Source: Albula goreensis (lineage: Eukaryota; Chordata; Actinopteri; Albuliformes; Albulidae). Taken from it: 64,000 nucleotides of DNA. The number at the start of each line of letters is the position of its first letter. Positions within the stretch are counted from its first letter, which is position 1. Below the pieces are notes generated by a model that was given only the letters and a program-made list of their open reading frames with translations, was not told the origin of the DNA and searched no databases. A program made the translations under genes and the position numbers. The stretch covers positions 15,971,670-16,035,669 of the forward strand of contig CM040764.1 in NCBI GenBank assembly GCA_022829145.1, written 5' to 3'. Below, piece after piece: positions 1-51,053 of the stretch.

Positions 1-1045
1 GACCTTTGTTCATACTTCTTTTTAAAGCTGTTTTTATGCACCAAAAAACCATCATTAGCCAAGGATGAAAGAAGAAGAACATTCATTCAAGGTTCAGGAT
101 GTTATACAGTTGTTATCATTTAAATACATTTTGGAAAATTAGGCATATCAATTTTATGATCAGGTGTTTATGTGGCTGGCATGCCAGAGTGGAATCAACA
201 ATATTGAGACCAGAATGTTCTACTCCGTGGTCTTTGTCCAGCCAAGCCTGGAACTGAATCACTGTATTTAAAATGACCTGGCGCCCTCTGTTGACCAATA
301 TGGAAGAGCTCATGAGTTGTGATGGGGCATTAGCCCACACAAAATGTATGAGGCATGTGAAACATTTGGGAGTTCCCACAAGTAAAAATGCAATTGTTTT
401 AAACTTACTTTTAAACAACCGGTTCTGCGTTTTTATTGGTTGGTGTTATCTCTCTTTTAGCACCGCATATTCTCCCTTAACTTTCACCAGGGTCGAGAAT
501 GGCAGCCTATATTTGCACATTCCATCACCTCTTGAACTGTGTCTGCTGCAATTTGCCTCTTTTTTTTAAAGCACTTTGAGTACACTATTTGAGCATTTAC
601 TATGTATGATGATTAACCTGTTCCAAAATAGGTATTGGAGACAAGAAAGGAAAATAATGATTCATTTTTAGCCAAATTACAGATAATGGCTAAAAATGTA
701 GAGGATGCTGTAATTCTTGTTTAGTAGTTTGAGTTTGAGGGTCAACATACTTCTCATACACTACAGCAATTTGGCCTGTGAACATTTGTTCGATGTAGCC
801 AGGCTGTCTCTGGCTGTGTTAATGCTAAATTAACTATTGCCTCTGAATAGCAGAACCTACACTGCTAGCAAATGCAAAAAGCATGCAGGTGCCATTTTTG
901 AATGAGTTCATTTCATCTTCATTAAATTCCAGCAATAAGTCAAAGATTTTTTTTTAAATCACAGCTGTATAAAAGGTAAAACTCGCTGCAGGTGTCAGGG
1001 AGCGAGCCACATTACAGTGAGAGAGCTATATATATGAAGACTCTT

Positions 1046-1385
1046 AGGAGACGATTTTATCTAGAGTGACTTACACAGCTCACAGTTTCTTACTTACAAT
1101 CCATTTATACAACTGGTTATTTTTACCGAAGCAATTTAGGTTAAGTGCCATGCTCAAGGGCATAATGGCAGTGCTCAGAGTTACAAGCCCAGCTCCCCAA
1201 CTATTATACTGTGCTGAACCCCTGAGTTACAAGCCTTGCTACCTGACCATTCTACTTTGCTGTACCCTCTGAGTTACAAGCCCAGCTCAGGTAAGTGCTA
1301 TAGCATCCTTGCCTGTGTGTGTCAACTCTGACTATGTTAATGTGAAATACACAATTTTTCTAACCATTATACTACACTGTGGACC
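1046..1385 (-). repeat. decayed tRNA-derived SINE, head part present about three times
   Basis: On the minus strand the order is tRNA-like head, then the body reading 'GCACTGCCATTATGCCCTTG', then the tail with 'ATAAATGGATT'-like sequence. This is the pattern of a common teleost tRNA-derived SINE. 'GAGTTACAAG' recurs at 1178, 1224 and 1271, each followed by a variant of 'CTATTATACTGTGCTG', so the head segment is repeated with a period of about 46-47 bp. The family assignment is from memory. Confidence 0.55.
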
Positions 1386-1707
1386 CAAGTGCTGACAAAC
1401 CTGAGGTTGACCTAAGATAGTGACCAAAACCCAGTGGCCAGATAGTTAATATAGCCAAACATCATGGTCAAAGCCTGTAGCTATGTTTTTGAATGTGAGA
1501 GGGGAGCTGAATGTGTGCTGGACAGACAGGGCCCACAGACACTCACTATTCTGTGGAGTCCAGGAGCTGATACTCTCTCCGTCGGCTGTAGCAGGTCTTT
1601 AGACCCGGGTCTGCCCATAGGTGGCGGATGGCTTCTGTGTGTCTGGGCTCCAATTTTGTGACCTGCAGTGTGTCCACATCCCGGATCCACTGGGCATGCA
1701 TCTAATG

Positions 1708-1750
1708 GGCAGGGCAGGGCAGGCAGGCAGGCAGACAGGCAGACAGGCAG
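1708..1750. repeat. GGCA/GACA tetranucleotide repeat
   Basis: A short microsatellite mixing GGCA and GACA units (also GGGCA at its left end), imperfect throughout. Confidence 0.9.
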
Positions 1751-2323
1751 ATGGACCCACCATGTTAATACACCATGTTAATACAGAACCTCTCAAAGCA
1801 TATCAGTACTACAGAAGAACCTGAAATGTAAGAACTGGCCTATAATCAATTACCATTGGCATTATTATTGCTTTATTAATTATGGTTTATATCTACAAAA
1901 TAAAAAAATTGCCTAGTTTTGGGTGGGAAATAGTCTACAGTATTTCTTAGTATATAACCCCAGACAAAGAGGTGAGTTTTCACTTGTTCAAAGTTGAGAA
2001 CATTTCTGTTCTCCATTTCCGAAATAGTGACACTTGAGCATGTTCCACTCAGCTTATTGAGAAGTTCTGCCATGCTTATTGATTTGATATAGTCCTGTAA
2101 ATCTGTATCAAACACAAACATAAAATTCAAAAACATTTTTTTTAGAAACTAATTTATTTCAGCTCTCAGCTTACTTGCTTCATGTTTCTTAAAAATACAA
2201 TTTCTTTGTAACATTTGAGATTGATAACTGTATTACTCTAAAACATAGGTGAGGGCGTAAGGGCTCTCCCCATTGGCTGGGGCTGCTGGTGACACGCTGG
2301 GGACCCCGCTTGGCTGTTCTGAC

Positions 2324-2508
2324 CTGATTCTCAGGATGTGCATAGTTTATGTTGAGGGTTCTCATCGCGTTGGTCAGAGCCTTGATGGCAGTGAAGATGT
2401 TCTGGAAGACCAGCTTGGCGAAAGCTCGTCGGCTTTCTTCAGAATAGCCCTCTCCATGGATGATTCGCATCTGCTTAATGAAGGTGGTCTTCCCGCTCTC
2501 CCCGGTGC
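2324..2508 (-). CDS. gna15: gna15 coding exon 2 (P-loop)
   Basis: The 185-bp exon is bounded by acceptor TTCCTCAG at 2509-2516 and donor CAG|GTCAGA (GT at 2323-2322), read on the minus strand. It encodes [24 protein letters not shown] and [13 protein letters not shown], ending in PENQ. The P-loop ends GKT rather than the GKS of GNA11. Both fit the general GK[ST] rule, so nucleotide binding should be intact. Confidence 0.88.
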
Positions 2509-3523
2509 CTGAGGAACAGAAGAGAAAGGGGAGGGAGGGGGACAGGCATGTGAACCACTGAACAGGGGCTGGTGAACATAACTATACAATTAAAAGGATA
2601 ACATTAAAGACATCACTTTTGGTTCAAATGAGCTGGGAGTTTCCAAATTACTCTGAGTGACTTCTAGAGGACATCTCTGATGATAAAGTACATCCAACCA
2701 GTGCCACTCACTGAATTTATGTTGATTAACAAAGGAGTAACATTTTTGAATAGATGTACCCTCAACATCACTCGACATTTTTATACCTGTTCTTTACTCC
2801 TGATGGGGACAAACCATTCACCCCAGACTGTGGTGCTGTTTGTTTCCCTGTCTCTGTAGTTGTTTCTGCACATTTTACACTGCAGTAATTAGTTAATTCT
2901 ATTGGTACTAAGAAGCCATCATGCCTTTGGGTTGTTTGACAAGTTTTAAGATAGAAATCTCTGTGATGCCTGCCATAGTTTTTTAGAGTGTTTGTTTCAT
3001 TTCCGGTGGAAAGAGTGAGCCAGTAACTGCAATATTCCTGAGTTCATTCCACATACAAAACAAAAAACACACCAGGATTCAACACAGCTTTGCTAAATGT
3101 TGTGTTAAATCAGAGCAACCCGTTCATCCAGTGCCCGGTGTAAATCATCCCATGCGTGTATTTGACTGTGTCGGTCTTGGTCTTGAACTCTAGGTAATGT
3201 TGTATGGAAGGACGTCAATATCGAGGAAAACATGTAAAAGTTTTGGTAAACTTTACAATGTGTGTTTACAATGGCCAACGAGAGCACCGGTCTGTACCGA
3301 TTTCTTGCAGTGGCTGAGATCACTTGCTGTTACTCACTTAAGCAACACAAATTGCCAAATTCCAGCACTCACCGAGTAGGAGAACTTTGATTTCTTTCCG
3401 CTCTCGCTTTTTCTGCTGCCGGAGAATTCTCTGTATTTCTCTGTCCACCTCAATGTCCTTTCTCTCCTGCTCAGTTAAACAGCATGTGCACATCCGTTGC
3501 CACCGACGCCAGCAACCCCCCAT
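2324..3523 (-). CDS. gna15: gna15-like G-alpha subunit, 5' part only (exons 1-2)
   Basis: These are the first two coding exons of a heterotrimeric G-protein alpha subunit of the Gq class, which couples membrane receptors to phospholipase C-beta at the inner face of the plasma membrane. Exon 1 (3373-3523) and exon 2 (2324-2508) join through a split Gly codon, as in GNA11 exons 1-2, and exon 2 has the family's standard 185 bp. The N-terminal helix has CLTEQER, the VDREIQRIL stretch and QQKKRER, which fit GNA15/16 (human has CLTEDEK, VDQEINRIL, EQKKQDR) better than GNA11, GNAQ or GNA14. Exon 2 holds the P-loop GTGESGKT and then IKQMRIIHG. Later exons (switch I onward) are not found in 1-2323 and must lie beyond the window edge, so this is truncation by the window, not a pseudogene signal. 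Fish carry several tandem gna15 copies; which one this is cannot be told. Confidence 0.86.
2509..3372 (-). other. gna15 intron 1
   Basis: An 864-bp intron between coding exons 1 and 2 of the minus-strand gna15 gene. Nothing else is recognisable in it. Confidence 0.8.
3373..3523 (-). CDS. gna15: gna15 coding exon 1
   Basis: The exon runs from a Met beginning [10 protein letters not shown] to the split Gly codon before the P-loop, with donor G|GTGAGT reading leftwards from 3373. The frame stays open upstream to another Met at 3586, and there is an internal Met at 3493 (MCTCCLTE). The start at 3523 was chosen because it gives 14 residues before CLTE, close to the 12 in human GNA15. Four cysteines in the first 15 residues are candidate palmitoylation sites. 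The start remains the least certain point. Confidence 0.8.
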
Positions 3524-6500
3524 TACCGAAATTCCAGCGCCTGTGCAAACTGCGGAAAACCAATTACGTAATGTTAAATATTTCAATTAATTAGGAGTGC
3601 TGTACATTTAACTTGCCTTCATCTGGTTTTAAAAACGTGAAAGATTTGGAGGAAAGAGAGAAATAAGTTCCGGACCTACCCTTTCACGACGGAGACTTTA
3701 AAAGTTGTCGTCAACTGTGGGACAGAGGTCCACGAAGGTGACAGGCGCAGCTAAAAATGTGAATGGTCTCTATCAGGTGCACGTAGGTCTCTGTCCATGG
3801 TAGAGATGCCTAAGTACCACAATTGCTCCAGGGATACAAGTGTATTCCCCCAAAATCAATAACAAGTAAGTAGTCTATGATATCCTATTCATTAAACATC
3901 TCTGGTGCGCTGCTGATTAGCCTACAGCCAAAACAGACATAATCAACGGTTATTTATATCAAGAAATGTAACTGCAGAATAAAGATATAGAATTAAGCAT
4001 AAACTTGGTCTATTTTAGACTCTGTGTTAGACTATAAATCGATCGAATTAGCAAACAGACACACCCGTATGAACAATCCTATTCCACATACTTTCTAAAG
4101 TGGAACAGTGTCCATTCTTCCCGGCCGCGACAGATTCACCGATCTTCAACTGAAGTTAGCTTGTAAACAAAACGCCGTAAATTTTCTGTGTCCCTATTTT
4201 TTCAGTTTGCCTATTAGATCATCTGCTGCTGACATAAATCCACATAACCCCACAAACACTGTGTTGGGCGTGAGCGGAAAAGGCGTAGTTTCCTTCACCT
4301 TCCACCTGTAAAGGAATGCGCTCGGGGTGAAAGTTTGGGGCTGCTCGACCACTTGGATGAAAGCTCACCCGCCGTAGTTCATGGCAATAGAATGCCTTCG
4401 TAGGTATTAAGAAATGGTGACGTTGAAAGACACAACAAGAATAGAACAAAACGTGTACTAGATAACTAAGAATTTGGAGACAAAGATGGGGAAATGGGAA
4501 GAAAACATTATAACTTCGGCTGATACTGTCTGATCCCTACATGCAGGGTAAATACTGCGAACGCAAATGAAAAAGTTGTAATAATATTCCAACTTTTTCC
4601 TTTTCCTTGTGTGTTTACTCATTTAATGTAGTCTATTATAATGCGTTGTGTAGCAATATTGTAACGTTGTGTAATTTTGACCGTCCCCATGCCCAGAGAT
4701 AAGTAAGTAAAGTGGAAGGCGAAACATTTTTAAACATAAGCTTTTTTCTTTCTGGACAACAGGTAAATCCGGTTGGGCAACTTAACAGGTGACAGATACT
4801 GGGGTGGGGGGAGGGGTTGGAGGGGGGAGTGTGTGCTGAAACTAAACTATCAACTGAAAACCTAAAAACTCATCTATCCTGTTTTGAATTACGTTAATGA
4901 AGTCAGGGGAAACCTCATTACAAGATCGCAAGATTTTCAGTCTCCTTAGAGTGAGGAAAACCAAGACAAAAGACAAGAAAACACATCAATGTAATTCATG
5001 GGTACAGGGCAAGTAGCGTTAACAAAACGCAGGTCTACAGAAGATAAAACACGGACACTGTCATGAACCGAGTTTTCGGCGTGTAAGGTGTGGTGGATTG
5101 GAATCCCGTCTTGACTATGGCCTGGAGGTGCGCATGGTGGCATAGGCTATTATTTTCGGTATCACAGAGAGAGAACAAGAAAAAGAAACTCCGCACTTCA
5201 ATCCCATCTCATGGTACACAGTCTATCAACACACATTTTAATTGGGTTTGTCGCCCTCTATCGGTTGATTCTTTTTCATCGGTACAGATGTTTTGTTACC
5301 CAACATCATGTGGCCACTGTGTGTCATCGTTGTTCTTCATTGCAGCACTGGACTTTACTGCCTTCTTACTAAGAGTTTACCTGTGGCGGTCGATAGTAGT
5401 AGTGATAATAGTGGCTTTCTGTACATTAATAAATGCACTGATAAAGACATCATTTTCATGTTTAAAGTACTTACTGATGGGATTACTTACAATGATTAAG
5501 AATTGTTGTGAAATTCTAGTTTCAAATCACATCTGGAGAACTAGCAATTGCATTTGATGCCATGTCTCTCGTTAGAGTAAAACATCAATTCTGTTGTGAT
5601 ATATCAAAATAAAAATACTAACATTTGCCTTGACTGCTTTGTGAATCTATTTATTTTGCCTGGATTTTTATAGACAAATGTGAATGGATGAATGTGACTT
5701 AGCCTCCCCCTTTTCCAAAATTAAACTATGTTATTCTTCTTTAAAATGTGTATGAAACATGAATCCTTTACACCCATTACCTTCTTCGAATAATTGAGAA
5801 ATGTGTGTGAATGATTCTGTGAATAGCCTGCTGTTTCTTTGTTTACTGTGTTTTAACCTACATGAAATGTTTGTTCATACATGGACGCACCTTATTGTAT
5901 TGTTGTTATATTGACTGTATATATGCATGATTTTATTTGTTGAGATTTTGTTATTTTGTTATTCTGGTATAATGTTAACTACACTGTTTAATAAATAATG
6001 GCAAGCTATTGATATACAGAGGAAGTACATTTATATAAAATAAATCGGAAATGATAATTATTATACTGTAATGCATCAAGATACAAATTTTATTTTATTC
6101 ATTTTAGGGTAAGTTTTCTTCTGGATATTTCACTGTTGACCTTTAGGGAACGGGTAGTTTCACAACGAAAACTTAACTGTCATGTACCCATCTGCAGCTT
6201 CATCCACAATGACAGTACAGTGATAGTATATAGGAATTTCGCTCTACAGATCCTCAATATCTTAAATTTCTTGTCAACCATGTAGTTCACACCATACCAT
6301 AATGAAAAATAACAAACTATGAACAACTTCTCAGTTACGCTCAGTTAACACTTGCCTGTTTTACGTTAGGCCCAGGTCAACCTTCACCAATTTAGAGGTT
6401 AGCTCTGACATAAACTCAGGCGGTAGAGAAGACAGTGGATTCGACCTTGTGGGGCTGGCTAACTGTGCACTTTCTTGAAGGAAAAGCAGTTGCTTGTTTA

Positions 6501-8700
6501 AACAGAAAGCTGCTAGACACACCACCTTAAAAGCTGTGGTTACCTGAACCACAGACTATTAAGATATGGAATGGTGAAGTGCCTAAAATTACAAAAGCTC
6601 CAGATAAATAAAACCAATGAAACATAGGCAGAAGTCCTATGTGCCATGAAGGAGTTTTTAATGTGATCTCTAAAACAGGAGAAATAGTTGAGGACTGGCA
6701 GAGTCTAATTGTTCTGAGTAAAGCTGGGCACAGCTATGTGTATATTTTTAATTGATAAAGTATTGCATTTAAGGGCCAGCTGTGGGTGTAGGCTAGGGTC
6801 TTATGAGCAACATGACATATATTATCGCTAGGCAATACTTTCATTTGGAAATATTTATTTAATTTATGGGAAAGAGAACATAGCAGATCTGATTGATCAG
6901 AACTGTACGTTGTTCAAGTACTCCTGGTAGATATTCAGTCTTGTAGAATGAGCAAATCCACCAAGAGGTTACACTTGTTAATTGGTTGCGATTGACCAAA
7001 TATATTAGCAAAATATTGTCCAAGAATTATAGCTAATTTCCTTAGAATTACACCCACCTTAGAATTACACAGGGCACTCTTACTATTCAGACTCTTATTT
7101 TGTTAGTATCCTAATCGTCATCTCACGCAGGATTTTGATGCGATGAGGCATTACATTAATTATTGTACTGAGTGGTGCCTTACAGTCTGTGGGTCTTTCT
7201 CAATATATTTAAAAATCCATCACCTTTGTATTTAAAAGAAATATATACTATGTAAAATTGGGGGACGTTGTCCAGATTGCTGATTATGGATTGATGATGA
7301 TGATGTAAGGGTTTACTTCAAACTACGCCCAAGCAGCTGCATTGGACATTAAGTCATACGAGAATCTTAGTAAGGTACAGTATTTTCATTCTTGTACCGA
7401 AATGTTACAAGGGTACGCTTGCACAATAGGCCTGCACACTGCAGTTATAAATCGTGTTAAATGCAGCCTGCTCCGGGTGTTAAAGCCTACGCCTCACACC
7501 CACATACACCACATACGTGAACATAATTGAGTGGCTATGCGCATTATGTCGGCTCACAATTTGGGTTTGGTCCGGGAACACTCTTGATTTGGTTACCAGA
7601 CCATGCTCTGGACGCATTTTGTTGTACTCCCTAGACATTCTGTGATAAATATCAAGTTACTTTTCAGATCTGATGTCAAAGATCTCCCCCGTGTAACAAC
7701 GACTCGATTCGCACTCTCCATTCAGAACTAGGCTGACTTTTCTCCAACCTGCATCTCCATTTTGCATTTTTACATTCTTGGTTAGGACAGAAAATGTTCG
7801 ATGTCCAAATTTTGTTACGTTAGCTAACGTTAGTCCTCTTCTCACATTGAAATAGATTCAAATTCAATATTGCTCGATTCGGATGAATACGATTGTGTAA
7901 GATACCGTGTTCACCAACTATCAAGCTAATATCATTTTATGAAGCTACACTTAGCAAGCTAAAGGCGACATGAATCAAATAAGCTAACCAGCTAACATTA
8001 GATGGGTAGTTGTAATCAGATCGATAACATGATAAAAATATGAGTCAAGAGGTATTGCATACAATCGATTATCATCATATTTAATACTGCCTTCACAGTT
8101 TTCATCTAAGACTAGTCAGATGCAATTGGCTTCTTCGCCCTAAGTCTGTCCCTACTGTAAAAATTGACACGCCCCTGCAAGAGTTTGATCCCAAGACTTT
8201 CTCGACCAAACATGATTATTTCTTAGAATACGCCTCCGCATCTGCCATATGTCCCGCCCCTTACATTCCGATTAGTTGCGCCTCCCAACAAGCTTGCATT
8301 ATTTTATCCCCTTTCTGTCTGTCACTTTCTGTTGCCTAGTTTCGCAGCATCAAGTTTGTGTGTACCATACAGCAACCCCTATTTTTTCCTCAATATCTTA
8401 CCGGGGGCTGACGGAGGAGACGGGACCATTAGCTAGCTCGAAAAAGTAAAGGGGCGTAAATTCATAGGAAAAGATAAGGCCCCTGTCCAGGGTTAAGATT
8501 TGTTGTAAATCTGTAGCTAGCTCGACAGCAAGCTACAGAATACTGAAATCAATGCCCCAAAATGTTGACAATTAGCTAGCTAGCTAGCTATTAAATCTTA
8601 GATATTTAACCTAGCTGGCTAGCTATCTGCTCGCTAGCTGCCAAACGTCTTTCGCTAGCTATCCATATCACCAAATTAGCTGGCTATCTATCTAGCTACT
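3524..8700. other. intergenic region between divergent gna15 and gna11
   Basis: No conserved coding sequence is recognisable. It should contain the gna15 leader and promoter (near 3.5-4.4 kb, not precisely locatable) and distal gna11 control sequence. The part from about 5.6 to 7.3 kb is AT-rich. From about 7.8 kb, words built from GCTA and the palindrome CGTTAGCTAACG (about 7819-7830) become common. Confidence 0.6.
8500..8700. repeat. GCTA-rich simple sequence upstream of gna11
   Basis: Overlapping copies of TAGC/GCTA words are dense here, including a perfect run around 8573-8590. Similar words recur at 9553-9620, 57000-57330 and 57690-57770, near the gna11 and tle5 promoters. Confidence 0.7.
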
Positions 8701-8709
8701 TAAAAAGAG

Positions 8710-47953
<39,244 letters not shown>

Positions 47954-48887
47954 GCCCTGGGACACCACACCCTTGAGCACAGCACAGAACACACACAGAC
48001 ACTCACTCACACAAACACATGCGCTCACACAAACTTACTCACACTTTCTGTCTCACACCCTGGCTAGATCTCTCCCATGACCTCCTGAGTTTCTCCCCCA
48101 GGTGTAAGATCATGGGGGCCAAGTCTTGATACTCCACCCCACCCTGCCCTGCCCTGATTTGTTCTGTCATGTCTGTCCCTCACTTGATGGCAGCTGAAGC
48201 CAAAGGATCCCGTGCCCCACTCCCCCAAAAAAAAACGCTATTGATAATCGTCAGGTTATTGCTCACTTATCTATCTGTATGTTGTCTCCGAAAAATTTGA
48301 CTTAACTTGTGTGTGGCTGGAGTGAGTGAAGAAGGGATAGCCCTTCTCTTAGAGACAGGGTGAGTGTGGGTTTGAGATCCGGAAGAAGTACCCGTGTCTC
48401 GAGAAGGCCAGTTTGAAGTTCCATGCCCACACAAGGGCAGAGGGTCTGGTTCTGCATGTATGTGGTGACAGAATCGAGACCATACGCAGCAGTGCCTGCA
48501 GCATTGCGTGGCTGTGCAGGAGCCCGCGGGAGGCACCAGGGGAATGTACGCTTTGCATAGGGCCCAGAATGTAGGGTGACAGGACAGCCAGCCTCTGTGC
48601 ATGTCCATATGGCCCTGAGACTGAGGGGACCCCTGAATTAGGGAAAATTGTTGCGAAATTATTTTTAAAGTCCTTCAATTCAACTTGGGGGGAAAAAATT
48701 AAATAAACACTACTGGGGATCATGTGACTGAGGTTGTATCATGGATACTGATGGTCATTTCCTTCATATGTTCAAACCAATGCATCGTCCTGAAGTTCAG
48801 CTTCACCATGCATTTCTGAATGTACATTTGTGAGCATTGCAGAAGACACATTTCTACACATTACAATAAAACACTCATGCACACATG

Positions 48888-48890
<3 letters not shown>

Positions 48891-48937
<47 letters not shown>
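48891..48937. repeat. AC microsatellite, about 23 units
   Basis: An uninterrupted AC run in the gna11 3' trailer. Confidence 0.97.
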
Positions 48938-48938
<1 letters not shown>

Positions 48939-50200
48939 CCAGAGAGGGAGAGGAAAAAGTAAATCAATCAAATCTGTGTATATTGCTGAAATTATTTTAA
49001 AACATTTTTAATAATTATTACTATTACTTCTACTTACTACTATCAGATAAATAATAGCAGTTAAAAATTAACAAAAAAAACAAATATAAAATGTTACAAA
49101 AACTCACAGAATGAAAATATCAAATATGAAAGGAAAATGTGAGTGGAAGCTTTTAAGAGTTTACTTTTTGCAGATTTTTCTTTTATTTGAAATCCGTATT
49201 TTTTATTTTTCTGGATCGCTTTGCCCTGCTCTCCCCCTCTTTTCCCCAAACTATTTCTGTCTTCTCTGACAGAGACTGTCACTAAAACACCCAGATTTGG
49301 CTCTTGCTGCAATCAGACAGCCATAGGTTAAAAATATATAGTTAATAATACAATGTATTGATTGTTTTTAAGAGTGCATGTACGTGTACATGGTGCGTGC
49401 GTGTGTGCTTGTGTGTGTGTGCGTGGGAACAAGGGTACATTGATGTAAATATTTGTTTGCATGTGAATGGCTGGTCAGCAATTGGTTTTATTTAAAACAC
49501 TTGTGGCTGCTGTTTTTTTTTTTTGTTTTATTTGTCCCGTTAATTACATTCTAAAGTAATTAATGATTGGCTAAATGTCCCAATTGATTCAGTTGCCAGC
49601 AGCCACGTTTTTTAACTTCTTGATTTGTTAGGTCTTTTACACAGTCGTCTGTTGTATTAATCTATATTCAACAATGAGTTTGGGTCATGCAGTCTCTGCT
49701 GTGAATACAGAAAGAAATCATGTTATTCAGGGGGAGGGTCAAATTTGCTGTATAAGTCTGCAAAAAGTGAATAGATTTGTGTATATTTATATGTATATAT
49801 ACACACATACATGCTTATGTACAAAAGCTCTGTGGTACACTAAATCTTTGGCAAAAAATTCACTTTTTTTCTTTACTGTCTGGTTTCATTTTGTCAATAT
49901 GATAATGAATTACATTAGTATTGATACTGTGATTCTTTTTTGAGGGGGGGTCCGTTTTAATTATTGAAGTTGATTACAGCTTGCTGTACGTGACGTGTGT
50001 GGATGAAAAAATGGAATGGTAATGAGCAATAGTTTGAAAATAACAAATTATAAAAGCATTTTTAACCACCACATAACTTTGTAAAAAAAAGTTATTGGGG
50101 ACCTCCACCTAAAACTAAAGCTCCTCTGTAAAGATAGAATAGATTTAAGGCTCCTTTTCTGCAACACTATAAAAACAGTTAGTGATATAAAAAGAAATTA

Positions 50201-50206
50201 AATAAA
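50201..50206 (+). terminator. candidate polyadenylation signal for gna11
   Basis: AATAAA followed by a T-rich stretch. One of several candidates. Confidence 0.25.
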
Positions 50207-51032
50207 GTTTTATTTATCTAATTTATGGACCAGATTTGTAGGTGTTGATAATTTGATTTTTTTCTTCTTTCATGTTGAAGTGTTCCTCACTCGGAAAGAC
50301 AGAGAGAGAGTGAGTTAGAGACAGGAAACTAGGTCTAAACTGCTGTAAAAATACTTTATGGGCAAGTAATCAGCTTTCATTTGACTTTTTTAATACTTGA
50401 TCATTGCAGTTGTTTTAGTAGCCATCATAATTTTAGAAGTCACTTTTTGAGGATGGAAAATGAAATTCTGTGTTTTAGGGTCAGTGCTTTATGCAAATGT
50501 AGGAAAAAAACTTGCAACAAAAAATAGAAATAACTTTTATCAGTGGTTGAAGTTCAGTCTGGTACATGCTTGCAGTTTTGTAATTAAACTAAGACTTTTT
50601 AAATTTTTTATTATTTTTTGGTTCGAATCCCATGGCGTATTCCTGGCCTCATCGTTGTAGATATTCCATAGCTTGTGATGTGCTGTTGGATTGCGCTTTT
50701 GTGTCATGGCAGTGTAATTCAGGTAACTTCATTTATTTTCATTACAAGGGCTACTTAATACCGCATAAAATTGAATAGAGGAAGGGGATGTATGAATGAA
50801 TGAATGAAGAGAGTGAATGAGTGAATTGATGACATAGAGCTACTGATGCAATTTAAACGGAGACGCAAGTCTGAGAATGGGATTCATTTGCATGAGAAGT
50901 ACAGAACATTGCCACAAGTTGAGAATACTGATGTGTTTGGCATATAGCAAAATAGATTTGAAATATAATTATATAGTAGTATAACACTCGTGTGAACCCC
51001 AGAAAAATTGGTGGTTACTTGATGCAAAGTTT

Positions 51033-51053
51033 AAAAAAAAAAAAAAAAAAAAA
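51033..51053. repeat. A21 run
   Basis: An uninterrupted run of A in the 3' trailer. An internal oligo-dT priming site could falsely mark it as an mRNA end. Confidence 0.95.

Larger units (their letters stand above)
1..2323 (-). other. gna15 intron 2 (partial), no further exons seen
   Basis: No G-alpha exon is recognisable on either strand here. The stretch holds a rearranged SINE around 1046-1385 and a GGCA/GACA repeat near 1710-1750. The remainder looks like ordinary AT-rich intron. It is called intron because exon 2 ends with a good donor at 2323 and no exon 3 appears before the window edge. Confidence 0.6.

Noticed and set aside
5090..5557. 155-codon plus-strand open frame with hydrophobic stretches
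   Set aside because: No recognisable family, AT-rich, no Kozak or splice support; best explained by chance in T-rich sequence.
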